The translations under genes and the position numbers were made by a program. From the NCBI RefSeq assembly GCF_963678635.1, contig NC_087066.1:48393129-48457128 (forward strand): a stretch of 64,000 nt of DNA. Direction: 5' to 3'. Shown piece after piece: positions 10,967 to 21,105 of this stretch. How positions within the stretch are numbered: the stretch's first letter is position 1; each line of letters starts with the position of its first letter. The stretch comes from Symsagittifera roscoffensis (Eukaryota > Xenacoelomorpha > Acoela > Convolutidae). The notes below the pieces were generated by a model. That model was given only the letters and a program-made list of their open reading frames with translations. It made no database searches and was not told the DNA's origin.

Positions 10967-11355
10967 AAACCAAAAGTCAAACCACGACAAATTAAAAAAG
11001 ATTGATCAATTTTTAAGGCTTTATTTCCCCAAAAAAAAACCCACCTTACCTTGATTTGTGTGATCACTCAGATCATATGAAACTTTAAAAGTCAACATTT
11101 AATAGATTCAAACTGAATTTCCTTTAAAAAAATGAGTTGCTGACCAATTATTGCACTGGGTAAGTTCTGAAAAGATTTCGATCAAAAACGAAAGTTTCAC
11201 TAATGAGATGTTGAATTGGTTTCCCTTGGTGCTTATTCTAAAAGGCAATTTTATGACGCCTAGTTTCAATACTCGTTTTTATCTGAAACGTTTGAACAAA
11301 ACTAATTTGAATTCGTATTAAGTCGTAACTCGGCACGGCAGCTTGTGCAATTTTT

Positions 11356-11754
11356 TCATCTGATAGGTCTGAAACTTATTCCTTTGTTAGGTAGAGCTGT
11401 GATAACCAAAGTCGAATCACTCGTTGCGTAATGAACCAATGTCTGCAGATCATAGAACATCGTGTCAATTTCGATCTCGCGGAAGAACTCTGGTTTGTCA
11501 GGCCTGGATCTTAGCAGAACATATCCATGCATGCCATCAAGATCACGCTGGAACCCTACCATCAAGTCATAAGCACAGATGCCCTCCGTTTGGAGTACTG
11601 TATGCCATTCTTTACTGGTTTTAGAAGTTTCGACCGTGACCTTAACCTGTTCGCCGATGTTTGCGATGTTTTCCATGTCGTGCAGACCGATGGATCCCAA
11701 ACTGCTCCTCCGAGACCGTCTTCTAAAAATTTTAGCTCTTTCAGATCTAGTCAT
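11356..11754 (-). CDS. HSP20-like (alpha-crystallin domain) small protein, 132 aa
   Basis: Probable small-heat-shock-protein family member, the most diverged of three in the window. The family comprises oligomeric ATP-independent chaperones that hold unfolding clients; that role is inferred. A basic N-terminus (R-R-R-S-R-R-S-S, residues 11-18) precedes a beta-rich domain at about residues 35-121. Its second half, F-F-R-E-I-E-I-D (90-97) then D-L-Q-T-L and S-T-L-V-I-T-A (114-120), lines up with the F-F-Q-C-V-S-I-P and G-M-V-V strands of the 58-kb gene. The ATG at 11754 follows 'cacaa', a fair initiation context, and the frame ends in TGA. There is no visible intron and no Gly-Ser tail, unlike its two relatives. 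It keeps one Cys (60). It is shorter than many HSP20 proteins, so a missing upstream exon is possible. Family membership is moderately secure. Confidence 0.6.
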   Translation of the reverse strand: MTRSERAKIFRRRSRRSSLGSIGLHDMENIANIGEQVKVTVETSKTSKEWHTVLQTEGICAYDLMVGFQRDLDGMHGYVLLRSRPDKPEFFREIEIDTMFYDLQTLVHYATSDSTLVITALPNKGISFRPIR

Positions 11755-12029
11755 TTGTGCGATTATATTATTGTAGCTCAGAGTAGGTGATATTTAGAAA
11801 AATTGACAGGGGCAGGCCCAGAAATAACTCCGACCACGCTAAATTAACAAAAAGTCGCAGCCAATTTTGAGAGAAAACGTGTCAATTAACTCAAGAAAAA
11901 CGAGTAAATATATTTTTTTCAGTCTTAGAATTGTTAAGACAATTATATCACGTTTAAAATTTACCCAATTACGTAAAACTGCATCAAGTTTTTTTTATTC
12001 TGCATAGATTATAAAAACAAAAAAGAACA
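11755..12029. promoter_or_regulatory. Upstream region of the 132-aa HSP20-like gene
   Basis: The 275 bp upstream of the start codon on the minus strand. I looked for paired nGAAnnTTCn heat-shock elements by eye and found no convincing array. No clear TATA box is assignable in this AT-rich sequence. Confidence 0.25.
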
Positions 12030-12250
12030 AAAAGTTATTCACAAAATGGAAATTGTTTGATGAGCATTTTTTTAAAAGTTTTTCTTTTTTCTTTAGTACG
12101 ATACACTGACTTGTACGTCAAAACAAGAACAAAATTTTTTGACAACTCGAGACCATTTCAGCAAAATGTACGAAACTTGCATGACTTGTATTTTTTCATA
12201 GACTTTTGGTCTATTTTTGGTCTATGGAGGTCGACCCGGGTTATGGGATA
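12030..12250 (+). repeat. Repeat family U, single diverged copy
   Basis: Carries 'aaatggaaattgt.tgat.agcattttt', 'ttcatagac' and the terminal 'ggaggtcgacccgggtt', matching the end of the tandem array at 4765-5395. 12251-12837 holds nothing I recognise. Confidence 0.55.
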
Positions 12251-12837
12251 GCTGGATGGTTTCAGAAAAGCCTGATTTCCATTCAAATGTAAATTATTAT
12301 GCAGTGATGTAAAAGTTACGGAAGCTCGTAAAACGTTACAAAATTATCTGAAAATGACCTTGTGTGATATCGTAGACAACTTTTCGTCTTATAATTTTTC
12401 TTATTGCTGCTTATCGTTTACTGCAAACATAAGGTACATTCTGAATATAACCAATTTCTCTGCAAATTGAAGTTTGTTCTGAAAAACTCGATTGTTCATA
12501 GAAGACTCGTTATCGTTTTAGAGCACTTAATTAACAATAAAAATCAGTAAAATTACAAACGAATCTAACTTTCCCTATCCACGAAAGGCCTGAATGAAGA
12601 GATAAACAACAAAAACAGTTCGCACTTCCTTTTTCACCCCTGAACGCATATATTTTTTTTCCTACTCAGTTCCAATTTTTCCAAACTTTTATTTTTATTT
12701 AAAAATAGCCGGCCACGAATGAGCATTTAACTTTTTAATAAATGATCTTTTTTTCCTAATTTTTTTGGCCCATGTATTGAGAAAATGTTTTTTTTTTGCA
12801 TTTTCTCAATACATATATTTATATAAAACTGATTTAA

Positions 12838-12990
12838 CTTGTCATAATGTTATGAAACTTTGCATGGTGAAGAAACTAGCTATTGTGAACACATTTGTTC
12901 TTCTTACATTCCATCGTAACATCACACATTCAACCATAATAACAGTTAAATAATCAGAGAATCAAAAAATGTGATATAGGGAGAAGAGCC
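12838..12990 (+). mobile_element. MITE-1 family, old diverged copy lacking its left end
   Basis: The internal phrases of MITE-1 are recognisable in order: 'gtcataatg..atgaaactt', 'gtgaacacatttgttctt', 'cgtaacatcacacatt', and a right end 'gggagaagagcc' at 12979-12990. The left terminal repeat is gone and identity is visibly lower than among the other copies. Confidence 0.6.
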
Positions 12991-13555
12991 AAAAATCATT
13001 GTTTTGACGGTGTCGATTAAGTTTCTGTATTTTCTGCTTTCTTGACCAAACTTTGGTATGCTTCGATTTTTTCAAAAAATTTGTTCGTTTGACCCGCTCA
13101 TAGATTTGGTTCAAATTTCTCGACAAAAATGTATGTTTCGACTGTATTGACTTTTTCGACATTCAAAAAAGTTTTCCCGCTTTATTGTAGGCTAAATTTA
13201 CTCCAAAAAGCTGTTGAAAGGCTCTTTTGGTCAGTCTCTCAGTGAAAGCACATCTGGTTTAAAATTTTACTTCATATGGACCTGAAAATTCACTTTTCTT
13301 TTGTTTAGCATTTCATAGTTTTCAATATCAATCAAAAAGCTCAGATAGAGAGTCGGTTTCTACTGTGCATTTACAAATTGTCTCTTTTTTGTTAATATTT
13401 CTTCAGTAAACAACTCGATCGAATTTATCGATCGACTTTGGTTATGTTTTATTTCGACGGTGTCTACTTTTGTTTCGATTATGCTCGACCTTTGTTTTTA
13501 TTGAGCTTGACATATGTTTCGATTTTCTCGACTTTTTCGACCATCAAATAACATT
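12991..13555. repeat. Repetitive 'ttcgac' sequence, two related blocks
   Basis: Blocks at about 13000-13165 and 13430-13545 both contain 'gacggtgtc', 'cttcgattt' or 'tttcgatt', and end in 'gactttttcgac'. They appear to be diverged copies of one segment. No coding sense. Confidence 0.45.
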
Positions 13556-13559
13556 TCAA

Positions 13560-13775
13560 AAACTTAAAGGCTTCCCTCTGCAACTTCTAATTTTGCAGTT
13601 TGCAAATCTCAATTGATTGTTGCGGTTTGCACCATTCCGACGAGCAGATTTTTCCCACGAGCAGATTTTGTTTGCTAAATTAGCAAACTTGGCTGGTGCA
13701 AAAATATGCTCTTCAAAAAGTTGCAAAACTAGGCTGTTCAAAAATTGCAAAATTAGGCTGTCCAGAAAGTGTTCA
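13560..13775. repeat. Small tandem duplications
   Basis: 'cgagcagattttt' occurs twice in a row near 13637-13665, 'ttgctaaattagcaa' at about 13672-13686 is a palindrome, and a unit of about 28 bp, 'ttcaaaaagttgcaaaacta' plus 'ggctg', is duplicated at about 13713-13765. The minus-strand open frame across the region is a by-product of the repeats. Confidence 0.5.
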
Positions 13776-13844
13776 CACAGCTTCTTGCATGTAAGAAATA
13801 TTGTCAAGTTTTGTTCACCTGTTTATCTGCGAATTTAGAGGGGG

Positions 13845-14460
13845 TGGGAGGCGGGGGTGGATGCATTTTCAACCCCCATTGTCAGGGTTTCGACTCCCTG
13901 CCGACCCAAAGGTTCCCCCTTTTGTACTATTTTGAGGTATCCATTTTTGGCTGGCTGACCCTAGAATTTTTCTAATGGCGCCTAGGGCGCCAAAACATAC
14001 TAATTTTGATGAGGGAGTGCGCGCCGATAAAACGCAATTTTTTGGTCAAATTTTTCCAAAAAACGCCTCTCTGACCTGTTTTTTCAAAAAATTTGCCTGC
14101 GGTGCAAAAAATTCCTCAAAACAGGGACTTTTTAGTGATTTGGCGGCTCTTGTCTAATTCCCCCCTTTCAAATTCAATTTTGAAAAGCTTTTTTAACGTT
14201 GTCATAATGCAATGAAATTTGGCGTGGTGAACAAATCGACAATTGTGAACAGATTTGTTCTTCATACTTTACAGCGTAACATTACACATTTAGCCCCAAT
14301 AACACGTAACACAAACATAAAACTCGGTATTTCGAAAGGGGGGAACTGGAAAAGAGCCGATTTTCCAAATCTCAAAAAACTTTAAAAAAAGGTTGACAAA
14401 ATTTTGACAATTTTTCGAAAATCTGCCCCCCCCTCGAAAAAAGCTGGATCCGCCCTGAAC
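13845..14460 (+). repeat. Dispersed repeat family S, copy 2, interrupted by a MITE
   Basis: Left part 13845-14144 and right part 14359-14460 match the uninterrupted copy at 9040-9440, ending with 'tccgccctgaa'. The insertion of MITE-1 at 14145-14358 after 'tagtgatttgg' explains the extra 214 bp. Confidence 0.7.
14145..14358 (+). mobile_element. MITE-1 copy, 214 bp, nested in repeat S
   Basis: Starts GGCTCTTGTCTAATTCCCCCC and ends GGGGGGAACTGGAAAAGAGCC. Flanking octamers 'gatttggc' and 'gattttcc' agree at six of eight positions, consistent with an old 8-bp target duplication. The interior matches the other copies phrase for phrase and encodes nothing. Confidence 0.8.
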
Positions 14461-14521
14461 CTGTTCACGCTGCACGTTTTGATGAAGTTTGTATTAAGAA
14501 AGTAATTTTAAATAGACTTTC

Positions 14522-14736
14522 GGCTCTTTTTCAGTTCCCCCCTTTCAAAATACCGAGCTTTATGTTTGTTTTACGTGTTATTACGGCTAAATGCGTGATT
14601 TTACGATGTAAAGTATGAAGAACAAATCTGTTCAGAATTGTCGATTTGTTCACCACGCCAAATTGCATTGCATTGTGACAACTTTAAATAGACTTTTCAA
14701 AATTGAATTTGAAAGGGGGGGAACTGGAAAAGAGCC
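14522..14736 (-). mobile_element. MITE-1 copy, 215 bp, opposite orientation
   Basis: Inverted relative to the copy at 14145. Terminal repeats are GGCTCTTTTTCAGTTCCCCCC and its complement. The flanking octamers are identical, 'agactttc' at 14514-14521 and 14737-14744, a perfect 8-bp target duplication. The scaffold gap begins 22 bp after its right end. Confidence 0.88.
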
Positions 14737-14758
14737 AGACTTTCTTATATTGAGTTTT

Positions 14759-14958
14759 NNNNNNNNNNNNNNNNNNNNNNNNNNNNNNNNNNNNNNNNNN
14801 NNNNNNNNNNNNNNNNNNNNNNNNNNNNNNNNNNNNNNNNNNNNNNNNNNNNNNNNNNNNNNNNNNNNNNNNNNNNNNNNNNNNNNNNNNNNNNNNNNNN
14901 NNNNNNNNNNNNNNNNNNNNNNNNNNNNNNNNNNNNNNNNNNNNNNNNNNNNNNNNNN
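14759..14958. other. Assembly gap (200 N)
   Basis: A run of exactly 200 N, the usual size of a placeholder for an unknown-length gap. The sequence resuming at 14959 is already inside a duplicated unit, so the assembler may have broken on the repeat. Confidence 0.98.
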
Positions 14959-15793
14959 TCGCTCCTTCCTTTACAAACCATTATCTGATACTGAATTTCG
15001 AGAAATTCTTAAAAAGCTGTGAAAATCAAAACAAACTATCGTATATTGTCAGCTCAAAGGTAGTGAAATATTTATGCATTTATGAAAAAAACGGATGTTC
15101 TAGTTTTGAGTACTTTGAAAGATATCAAGTCCAAAAAAAGAAAAAGAAAGCACAATTTTGTTAGTAGCTTCAGTTGCAAAAGAACCTAGGCTCGAAATAA
15201 AATCTATCACGATTTTTTGGTGCTGTAGCTGAAACCTGAAGGGCTTGACCGTGAACAAAGACAAAAGGGCAAAACCCTGAAAAAACAAACATATCAAAAA
15301 GCAAAAAGTCAGATTAACTGCTCATTTAAATTGATTTTAATTACAATTTGATCTGTTTTTCTAATTTGCAAACTCAAAACGTTCCGGAGTCTACTTTTGT
15401 TACACAAAAACTAACTTTTGAGAAAACGCGCTGAAACAAACGCAGAAAAAACTAGTTAAGTTTATGAGGCAAAACAAAAACTAAAAAAAGTGCTTACAAA
15501 CCAGAATTCGATTATAATTGGAGCAATAATTAGGTAAGATAAGTTTACAAAAAAGTGAAAATTTTTTTTTTATAAAACTTGATGTTTTTTATGAGGCACT
15601 TTCTAAGAATGGCGAGTATCAGATCTAGCTAAGAAAGGTCAAACCCCATTTCAATTAACAGAAAATTTTGAAGACTAGGTGGAGAAAATAACAGAATTGA
15701 ACTTTAGAGCTATTGCTTAAGCTGGAAACTTCTTACATTAGAATGAAACATCAGCTTCACATAGTGTAACCCAATCGTCAGCCACTCCAAGAC
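14959..15793 (+). repeat. Duplicated segment D1, left copy
   Basis: 835 bp matching 16294-17127 at roughly 98 percent, period about 1335 bp, from 'tcgctccttcctttacaaac' to 'cagccactccaagac'. The left edge is the gap, so the true unit may be longer. A plus-strand frame ending in an L-S-D-T-E-F-R-E-I-L-K-K-L peptide is shared by both copies. Confidence 0.85.
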
Positions 15794-16293
15794 AGGTTCA
15801 CGCCTTGCTGTGGTGGAAATCCAAAAGGCGATTTACTTAATAATATAATAATAAATTGTTTGCAAACGATATCTAGTTACAAAGTTATTTATAAAAATTT
15901 ATAAATACAAATTAGAATCGTTTGGGAGAACAACATTAAGCCAACAAGGCCCGTTTTCAGGTGTCTCATCTATCACAATTGTTTTGTTAGTAGCTTCAGT
16001 TGCAAAAAAACCTAGGCTCGAAATAATATCTATCACAATTGTTTGGTGCTGTAGCTGAAACCTAGACTTCATCCCAACCTTTCAAATACACGCTCAAGCG
16101 TTTCTTTCTTGCGAAAAAACGCTCAATCAGTATTCATATTTCGGGCCAATTCCTTGAACCAGGCTAAGCCCCGCCTAAGCCCCAAATCCGTTAATTCTAA
16201 AAAAATCGTTCAACTTCATTTCAACCATATGTTAGCATCACGTAGAGATATACTAATTTGGCGTGATTCACTGAACAACTCAATAAGGAGGCA
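15794..16293. other. Spacer between the D1 copies
   Basis: Contains a third copy (15983-16065) of an internal D1 subsegment, recognisable by 'gttagtagcttcagttgcaa' and 'ggtgctgtagctgaaacct', also present at about 15154-15235 and 16493-16570. Its right half is covered by the open frame 16109-16357. Confidence 0.6.
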
Positions 16294-16357
16294 TCGCTCC
16301 TTCCTTTACAAACCATTATCTGATACTGAATTTCGAGAAATTCTTAAAAAGCTGTGA
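16109..16357 (+). CDS. Unrecognised 82-codon open frame
   Basis: An open frame with ordinary amino-acid mixing, for example S-L-N-Q-A-K-P-R-L-S-P and a C-terminal L-S-D-T-E-F-R-E-I-L-K-K-L. It ends at a TGA retained in the other D1 copy (stop near 15021). I recognise no domain. The annotated start is not ATG-based in any obvious way, and the frame may be an exon or a repeat-derived fragment. Low confidence as a gene. Confidence 0.2.
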   Translation: MRKNAQSVFIFRANSLNQAKPRLSPKSVNSKKIVQLHFNHMLASRRDILIWRDSLNNSIRRHRSFLYKPLSDTEFREILKKL

Positions 16358-17127
16358 AAACCAAAACAAACTATCGTATATTGTCAGCTCAAAGGTAGTG
16401 AAATATTTATGCATGTATGAAAGAAACGGATGCTCTAGTTTTGAGTACTTTGAAAGATATCAAGTCCAAAAAAAGAAAAAGAAAGCACAATTTTGTTAGT
16501 AGCTTCAGTTGCAAAAGAACCTAGGCTCGAAATAAAATCTATCACGATTTTTTGGTGCTGTAGCTGAAACCTGAAGGGCTTGACCGTGAACAAAGACAAA
16601 AGGGCAAAACCCTGAAAAAACAAACATATCAAAAAGCAAAAAGTCAGATTAACTGCTCATTTAAATTGATTTTAATTACAATTTGATCTGTTTTTCTAAT
16701 TTGCAAACTCAAAACGTTCCGGAGTCTACTTTTCTTACACAAAAACTAACTTTTGAGAAAACGCGCTTAAACAAACGCAGAAAAAACTAGTTAAGTTTAC
16801 GAGGCAAAACAAAAACTAAAAAAAGTGCTTTCAAACCAGAATTCGATTATAATTGGAGCAATAATTAGGGAAGATAATTTTACAAAAAAGTGAAAATTTT
16901 TTTTTTATAAAACGTGATGTTTTTTATGAGGCACTTTCTAAGAATGGCGAGTATCAGATCTAGCTAAGAAAGGTCAAACCCCATTTCAATTAACAGAAAG
17001 TTTTGAAGACTAGGTGGAGAAAATAACAGAATTGAACTTTAGAGCTATTGCTTAAGCTGGAAACTTCTTACATTAGAATGAAACATCAGCTTCACATAGT
17101 GTAACCCAATCGTCAGCCACTCCAAGA
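16294..17127 (+). repeat. Duplicated segment D1, right copy
   Basis: Second copy of the 835-bp unit. Substitutions are few and scattered (for example 'aaaatcaaaac' against 'aaaaccaaaac' at the start), so it is a real but fairly recent duplication rather than an exact assembly echo. Confidence 0.85.
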
Positions 17128-17883
17128 CTGTCAACATTATTTAAACTAGCAAATTCAAAAAGTAATGAATATACTTCGAATGTTTCCAAACCTATCAGTC
17201 AAAAACGCTTCCTCATAGAAAGCAGCAAGATTGAATAGAAAGACAAAATGCGATTTCATTCCAGCTTAGAGAAGAAGAACTTTTACTTGAAACATAGAAA
17301 CAAAACCGATAAATTTAGCTGGAAAAAAAATAGGAAAAAAAGGGGTTCTTATTGAGTTAAAATAGTACGCTGAAGAAAACCAGAGAGAGTTTAAAATACA
17401 TGAGATTGCTTTAGAAGAAAACACATCAACCTGTAGAGGTTAGCAAGAAATTTCTGTCAGGCAAGCGCCACTCAAAAATAAATCGGACAAGATGTTCGCT
17501 TCTCGCATTGAAGTAGGCAACACCTCTCAAATTCCTGCGTGCATTTTGTGGAAATGCCCCATTTTTAGGGAACAAACTCCAACTCAGCGAGGAAATTTTT
17601 CAAAGGAGAACAAACTGCCGAAAGCCACTATATGGCCGAAAGCCACTAAATTAACAAAAGATGACTCCACGTCTCGTCACAATTTTTTGCTTCATTGAGC
17701 AGAAAGAGTGTTTCAGTTTCGTATTCCCGAAATTAAGGGCTTATTTGGTGCCTACAACGTTAAAGCATCTGAGATCAATCTGCACCAATGTTGAAGACTC
17801 TAGTCAATTTGTTAAGAGTGGTCAAGCAAGATACCATAAAGAAGAAGGTGACACTAGCAGTTTATAATAGTAAAAACTCAGTT
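17128..17883 (+). other. No recognised gene; overlapping short open frames
   Basis: Plus-strand frames of 68 codons each lie at 17492-17698 and 17661-17867. Composition is more mixed than the flanks and 'ccgaaagccacta' is duplicated at about 17619-17650, but no motif is recognisable and neither frame has a clear start. Possibly a decayed transposon fragment. Confidence 0.3.
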
Positions 17884-18690
17884 AAAAAAAAAGATTTCTA
17901 CCGATACTAAGTCTTCAAATGTCGTCAGATTCGAACAGTATTGACTCACTCACACCTTATGATAGCGCTGGAAGCCATTTTTGGATCCCACACAATTCCT
18001 TTTTGTCCGCCTAGGATAATCGGCAATGAGGTAGATATTACGATGAAGGCATTATCACCCCAGCAGTATTTGAAAGAACTCAAATGAAAGTGAACCTTTC
18101 GTCTGCCTATGAGAGCAACAAGAATGCAACCGAAATAATGGCTTTTCTTAAAAAACCTAAAAATAGGTTTTTTAAGGTTTTTTAAGAAAAGCGAACCAAT
18201 TATTTTAATCGGTTTTCAATCGAATAATTATTTTCCATCGACCAATTATTTTAATCGGTTTTCAATCGAATAGGTTTAGTCAAACCCTACACTGTCCGAG
18301 CGCTTCTTCTCCTAAGGAATAATTTGCGGCTACATGGCCAAAAATTGGACAAAATTTTCCTGATTACTTAAATTAAGGAAAAATTCCTTGTCTGGTTTTT
18401 TGTTTTCGCAATGTGGGGGCATATGACAATTTGCCGTACATACTTTATAGGCTATTGGTTGCGCTTAGTTGCGCATGATCAAAGATGTGGTTGAGTTATT
18501 ATTGGCCGAGCTATGTAGGGGTTAAAATGGATTGAAATCTCAATAAATTTGTAAGGTCCCTGCAATTCTTGTTTCCGTGCACATTCCCCATTTCTCCCAG
18601 TTTCATTCTTCTCACAAACTACCTCCTCCCCCACGTTTAAATCACCTCCCCACCAGCTTACAACCCAACACCCCCCCCCCCCCCTATCAT
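17884..18690 (+). repeat. Tandem duplication D2, unit 1
   Basis: Begins with an A run and 'gatttctaccgatactaag' and closes in 14 C residues (18671-18684) followed by 'tatcat'. Unit 2 restarts at 18691 with period 807 bp, and no difference was noticed apart from the length of the C run and the junction. Confidence 0.92.
18139..18275. repeat. Hairpin and 47-bp tandem repeat inside D2
   Basis: 'cttttcttaaaaaacct' and 'ggttttttaagaaaag' form an imperfect hairpin. It is followed by two copies, about 47 bp apart, of 'ccaattattttaatcggttt' plus 'tcaatcgaata'. The same structures recur in unit 2 at about 18946-19080. Confidence 0.7.
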
Positions 18691-19494
18691 AAAAAAAAAG
18701 ATTTCTACCGATACTAAGTCTTCAAATGTCGTCAGATTCGAACAGTATTGACTCACTCACACCTTATGATAGCGCTGGAAGCCATTTTTGGATCCCACAC
18801 AATTCCTTTTTGTCCGCCTAGGATAATCGGCAATGAGGTAGATATTACGATGAAGGCATTATCACCCCAGCAGTATTTGAAAGAACTCAAATGAAAGTGA
18901 ACCTTTCGTCTGCCTATGAGAGCAACAAGAATGCAACCGAAATAATGGCTTTTCTTAAAAAACCTAAAAATAGGTTTTTTAAGGTTTTTTAAGAAAAGCG
19001 AACCAATTATTTTAATCGGTTTTCAATCGAATAATTATTTTCCATCGACCAATTATTTTAATCGGTTTTCAATCGAATAGGTTTAGTCAAACCCTACACT
19101 GTCCGAGCGCTTCTTCTCCTAAGGAATAATTTGCGGCTACATGGCCAAAAATTGGACAAAATTTTCCTGATTACTTAAATTAAGGAAAAATTCCTTGTCT
19201 GGTTTTTTGTTTTCGCAATGTGGGGGCATATGACAATTTGCCGTACATACTTTATAGGCTATTGGTTGCGCTTAGTTGCGCATGATCAAAGATGTGGTTG
19301 AGTTATTATTGGCCGAGCTATGTAGGGGTTAAAATGGATTGAAATCTCAATAAATTTGTAAGGTCCCTGCAATTCTTGTTTCCGTGCACATTCCCCATTT
19401 CTCCCAGTTTCATTCTTCTCACAAACTACCTCCTCCCCCACGTTTAAATCACCTCCCCACCAGCTTACAACCCAACACCCCCCCCCCCCCCCCC
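18691..19494 (+). repeat. Tandem duplication D2, unit 2
   Basis: Second 807-bp unit, ending in a run of 17 C (19478-19494). Here the C run continues directly into segment Y rather than into 'tatcat'. Confidence 0.92.
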
Positions 19495-21080
19495 AGTTAC
19501 CCAGTTACACACCCCCAGTATCCAAGTTACCCCCATTTACCACACCCACTCCCCTCAATATCCCAAGCCCAGTTAGCCTATCCCCGGCCCCAGTCACACC
19601 CCCACGGTTAAGCTCTCTCTTTTTACTTCTTCCACTCATACGCCGGGCGGAAAGTATTACGGGGGGGAGGACAAGGGACAACAAAAGGAGGTAAATTGGA
19701 TTAGGTAGAGAAATTGAAGATCAGCAAAAAACAAAAAAATAACTTTTATGAGAAAAATTGTGAAATAAAAATTTGAGAGCACGTCAAGTACTTCATGAGC
19801 AAAATCAAATCTCGTTTTATCTGTAGTGTGTATTGATTCAAAAGCAACTGTTAAGTAATGAATATACTGCATTATGTTTTAAAACTTTTGAAAAAAAATT
19901 ACAAAAAAAATTAATCATATTCCATTATATATGACAATAGTCTAATATAATTGATTTTAATTGCTTGAAAACTTTTTTTTCGAGTTGACAAAAATTGAAT
20001 GATATTCCATTTTTAGTCGATTCTAATCGAATTTATTTGAATTTTATATAGACTGTCAAAAAAAGGGCAGAGGTGAAAAAATTCAACAATCAAATTAATA
20101 AATTTGATCATAACTAAGACTACGTAAATCATCCAGAATAAGGAAACAGTTTAAGAATCAATATGCTCGAAAAAAAGCGAAATTGTCATTCCGTTTTTAT
20201 TCAGATCTTCAGAAATAAAAAAAATATGCAAACGGTTCTGGTGTATTTTTATATAGATATTTCAATTGGCTTTAAGCACACTATGTATATTTCAACAGTG
20301 GTTTAACTTCTGTTTTTGACAGCGTAACTTTCAAAAAACTGGTTACTTCGAAAAAGGAAAAAACATTTCACCATGAACTTTTTCAGCAAAAAGCAAAGTT
20401 TGGCTCTTAAAAACTTACAGATATTTGAGACACACTTTGTTATAAATCCAGAGAAAGTATAGGTTTTTTTGCAACTGTTCGAGCTTATAAAACTTTGTCA
20501 AATATGCTGACTACCCTAAATTTTTTTTGAATCACAAAATAAAAGTTCCAGCGATACTTTTTGCTTCAGTTTTTGAAAAAAGAGTACGTCAAACGTGTGA
20601 CATTGGGTCTAAGCCTTGGTCAAATTAAAACTGAAGTTCAAAAACAAAACGGCCCGTATCAGATTGAAAACTTGCATGTTCGGATTATCTCTTATGGTGT
20701 ATGATGAAACAAAATAGCTTAGCTTAAAACGAATTGGAAAGATTTCTAAACCAGAACAAGATTGCTCTCAGATCAGGGCGAACTTTCAAATGTTCGACTG
20801 CCCTTTAATTAGTCTCGAGTAGTTTATGAAAAAAAATTGGAAAACCATTTATAATGGACTATGTCAAGTCGTACAAAAATTGAAAATATCAAGTCGTACC
20901 TCGATTCAATTTGGAACAATTTTGTTGTGCGGGATAACTCGCGCGAAGCTTTCAGCGGTATAAATAAAATCTTGAAAGCGTGCATAATTTATTCCAGTGC
21001 AATGCAAAACTGACTACTTTCAAACTACCAGAACGTTGCAAAAAACAAAACTTTAAATTTGATCACAAAATACGCAGTTA
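19495..21080 (+). repeat. Tandem duplication D3, unit Y1
   Basis: Starts in a Pro/His/Tyr-like C-rich stretch ('agttacccagttacacaccc'), continues through AT-rich noncoding sequence and ends in a copy of repeat R (20752-21047). Unit Y2 at 21106-22340 is nearly identical but lacks 341 bp. Plus-strand open frames at the left edge come only from the CCC-rich tract. Confidence 0.9.
20752..21047 (+). repeat. Repeat family R, copy 3 (within Y1)
   Basis: Runs from 'acaagattgctctcagatca' through 'gttcgactgcccttt' and 'tgtgcgggataactcgcg' to 'accagaacgttgcaaaaaac', the same phrase order as the other R copies. Confidence 0.65.
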
Positions 21081-21105
21081 CACAGTTACACACCCCCCCC
21101 CCCCC

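Noticed and set aside
11755-12029. Heat-shock elements upstream of HSP20-like genes
   Set aside because: GAA and TTC words occur but none with the nGAAnnTTCnnGAAn spacing; AT-rich sequence yields such words by chance.
14615-15022. 135-codon open frame crossing the N run
   Set aside because: It is open only because N translates as X; its left part is MITE-1 sequence.
19384-19611. Proline/histidine-rich 75-codon frame, also at 20980-21222
   Set aside because: Produced by poly(C) and CCC-rich duplicated sequence; no start context and no conservation beyond the duplication.
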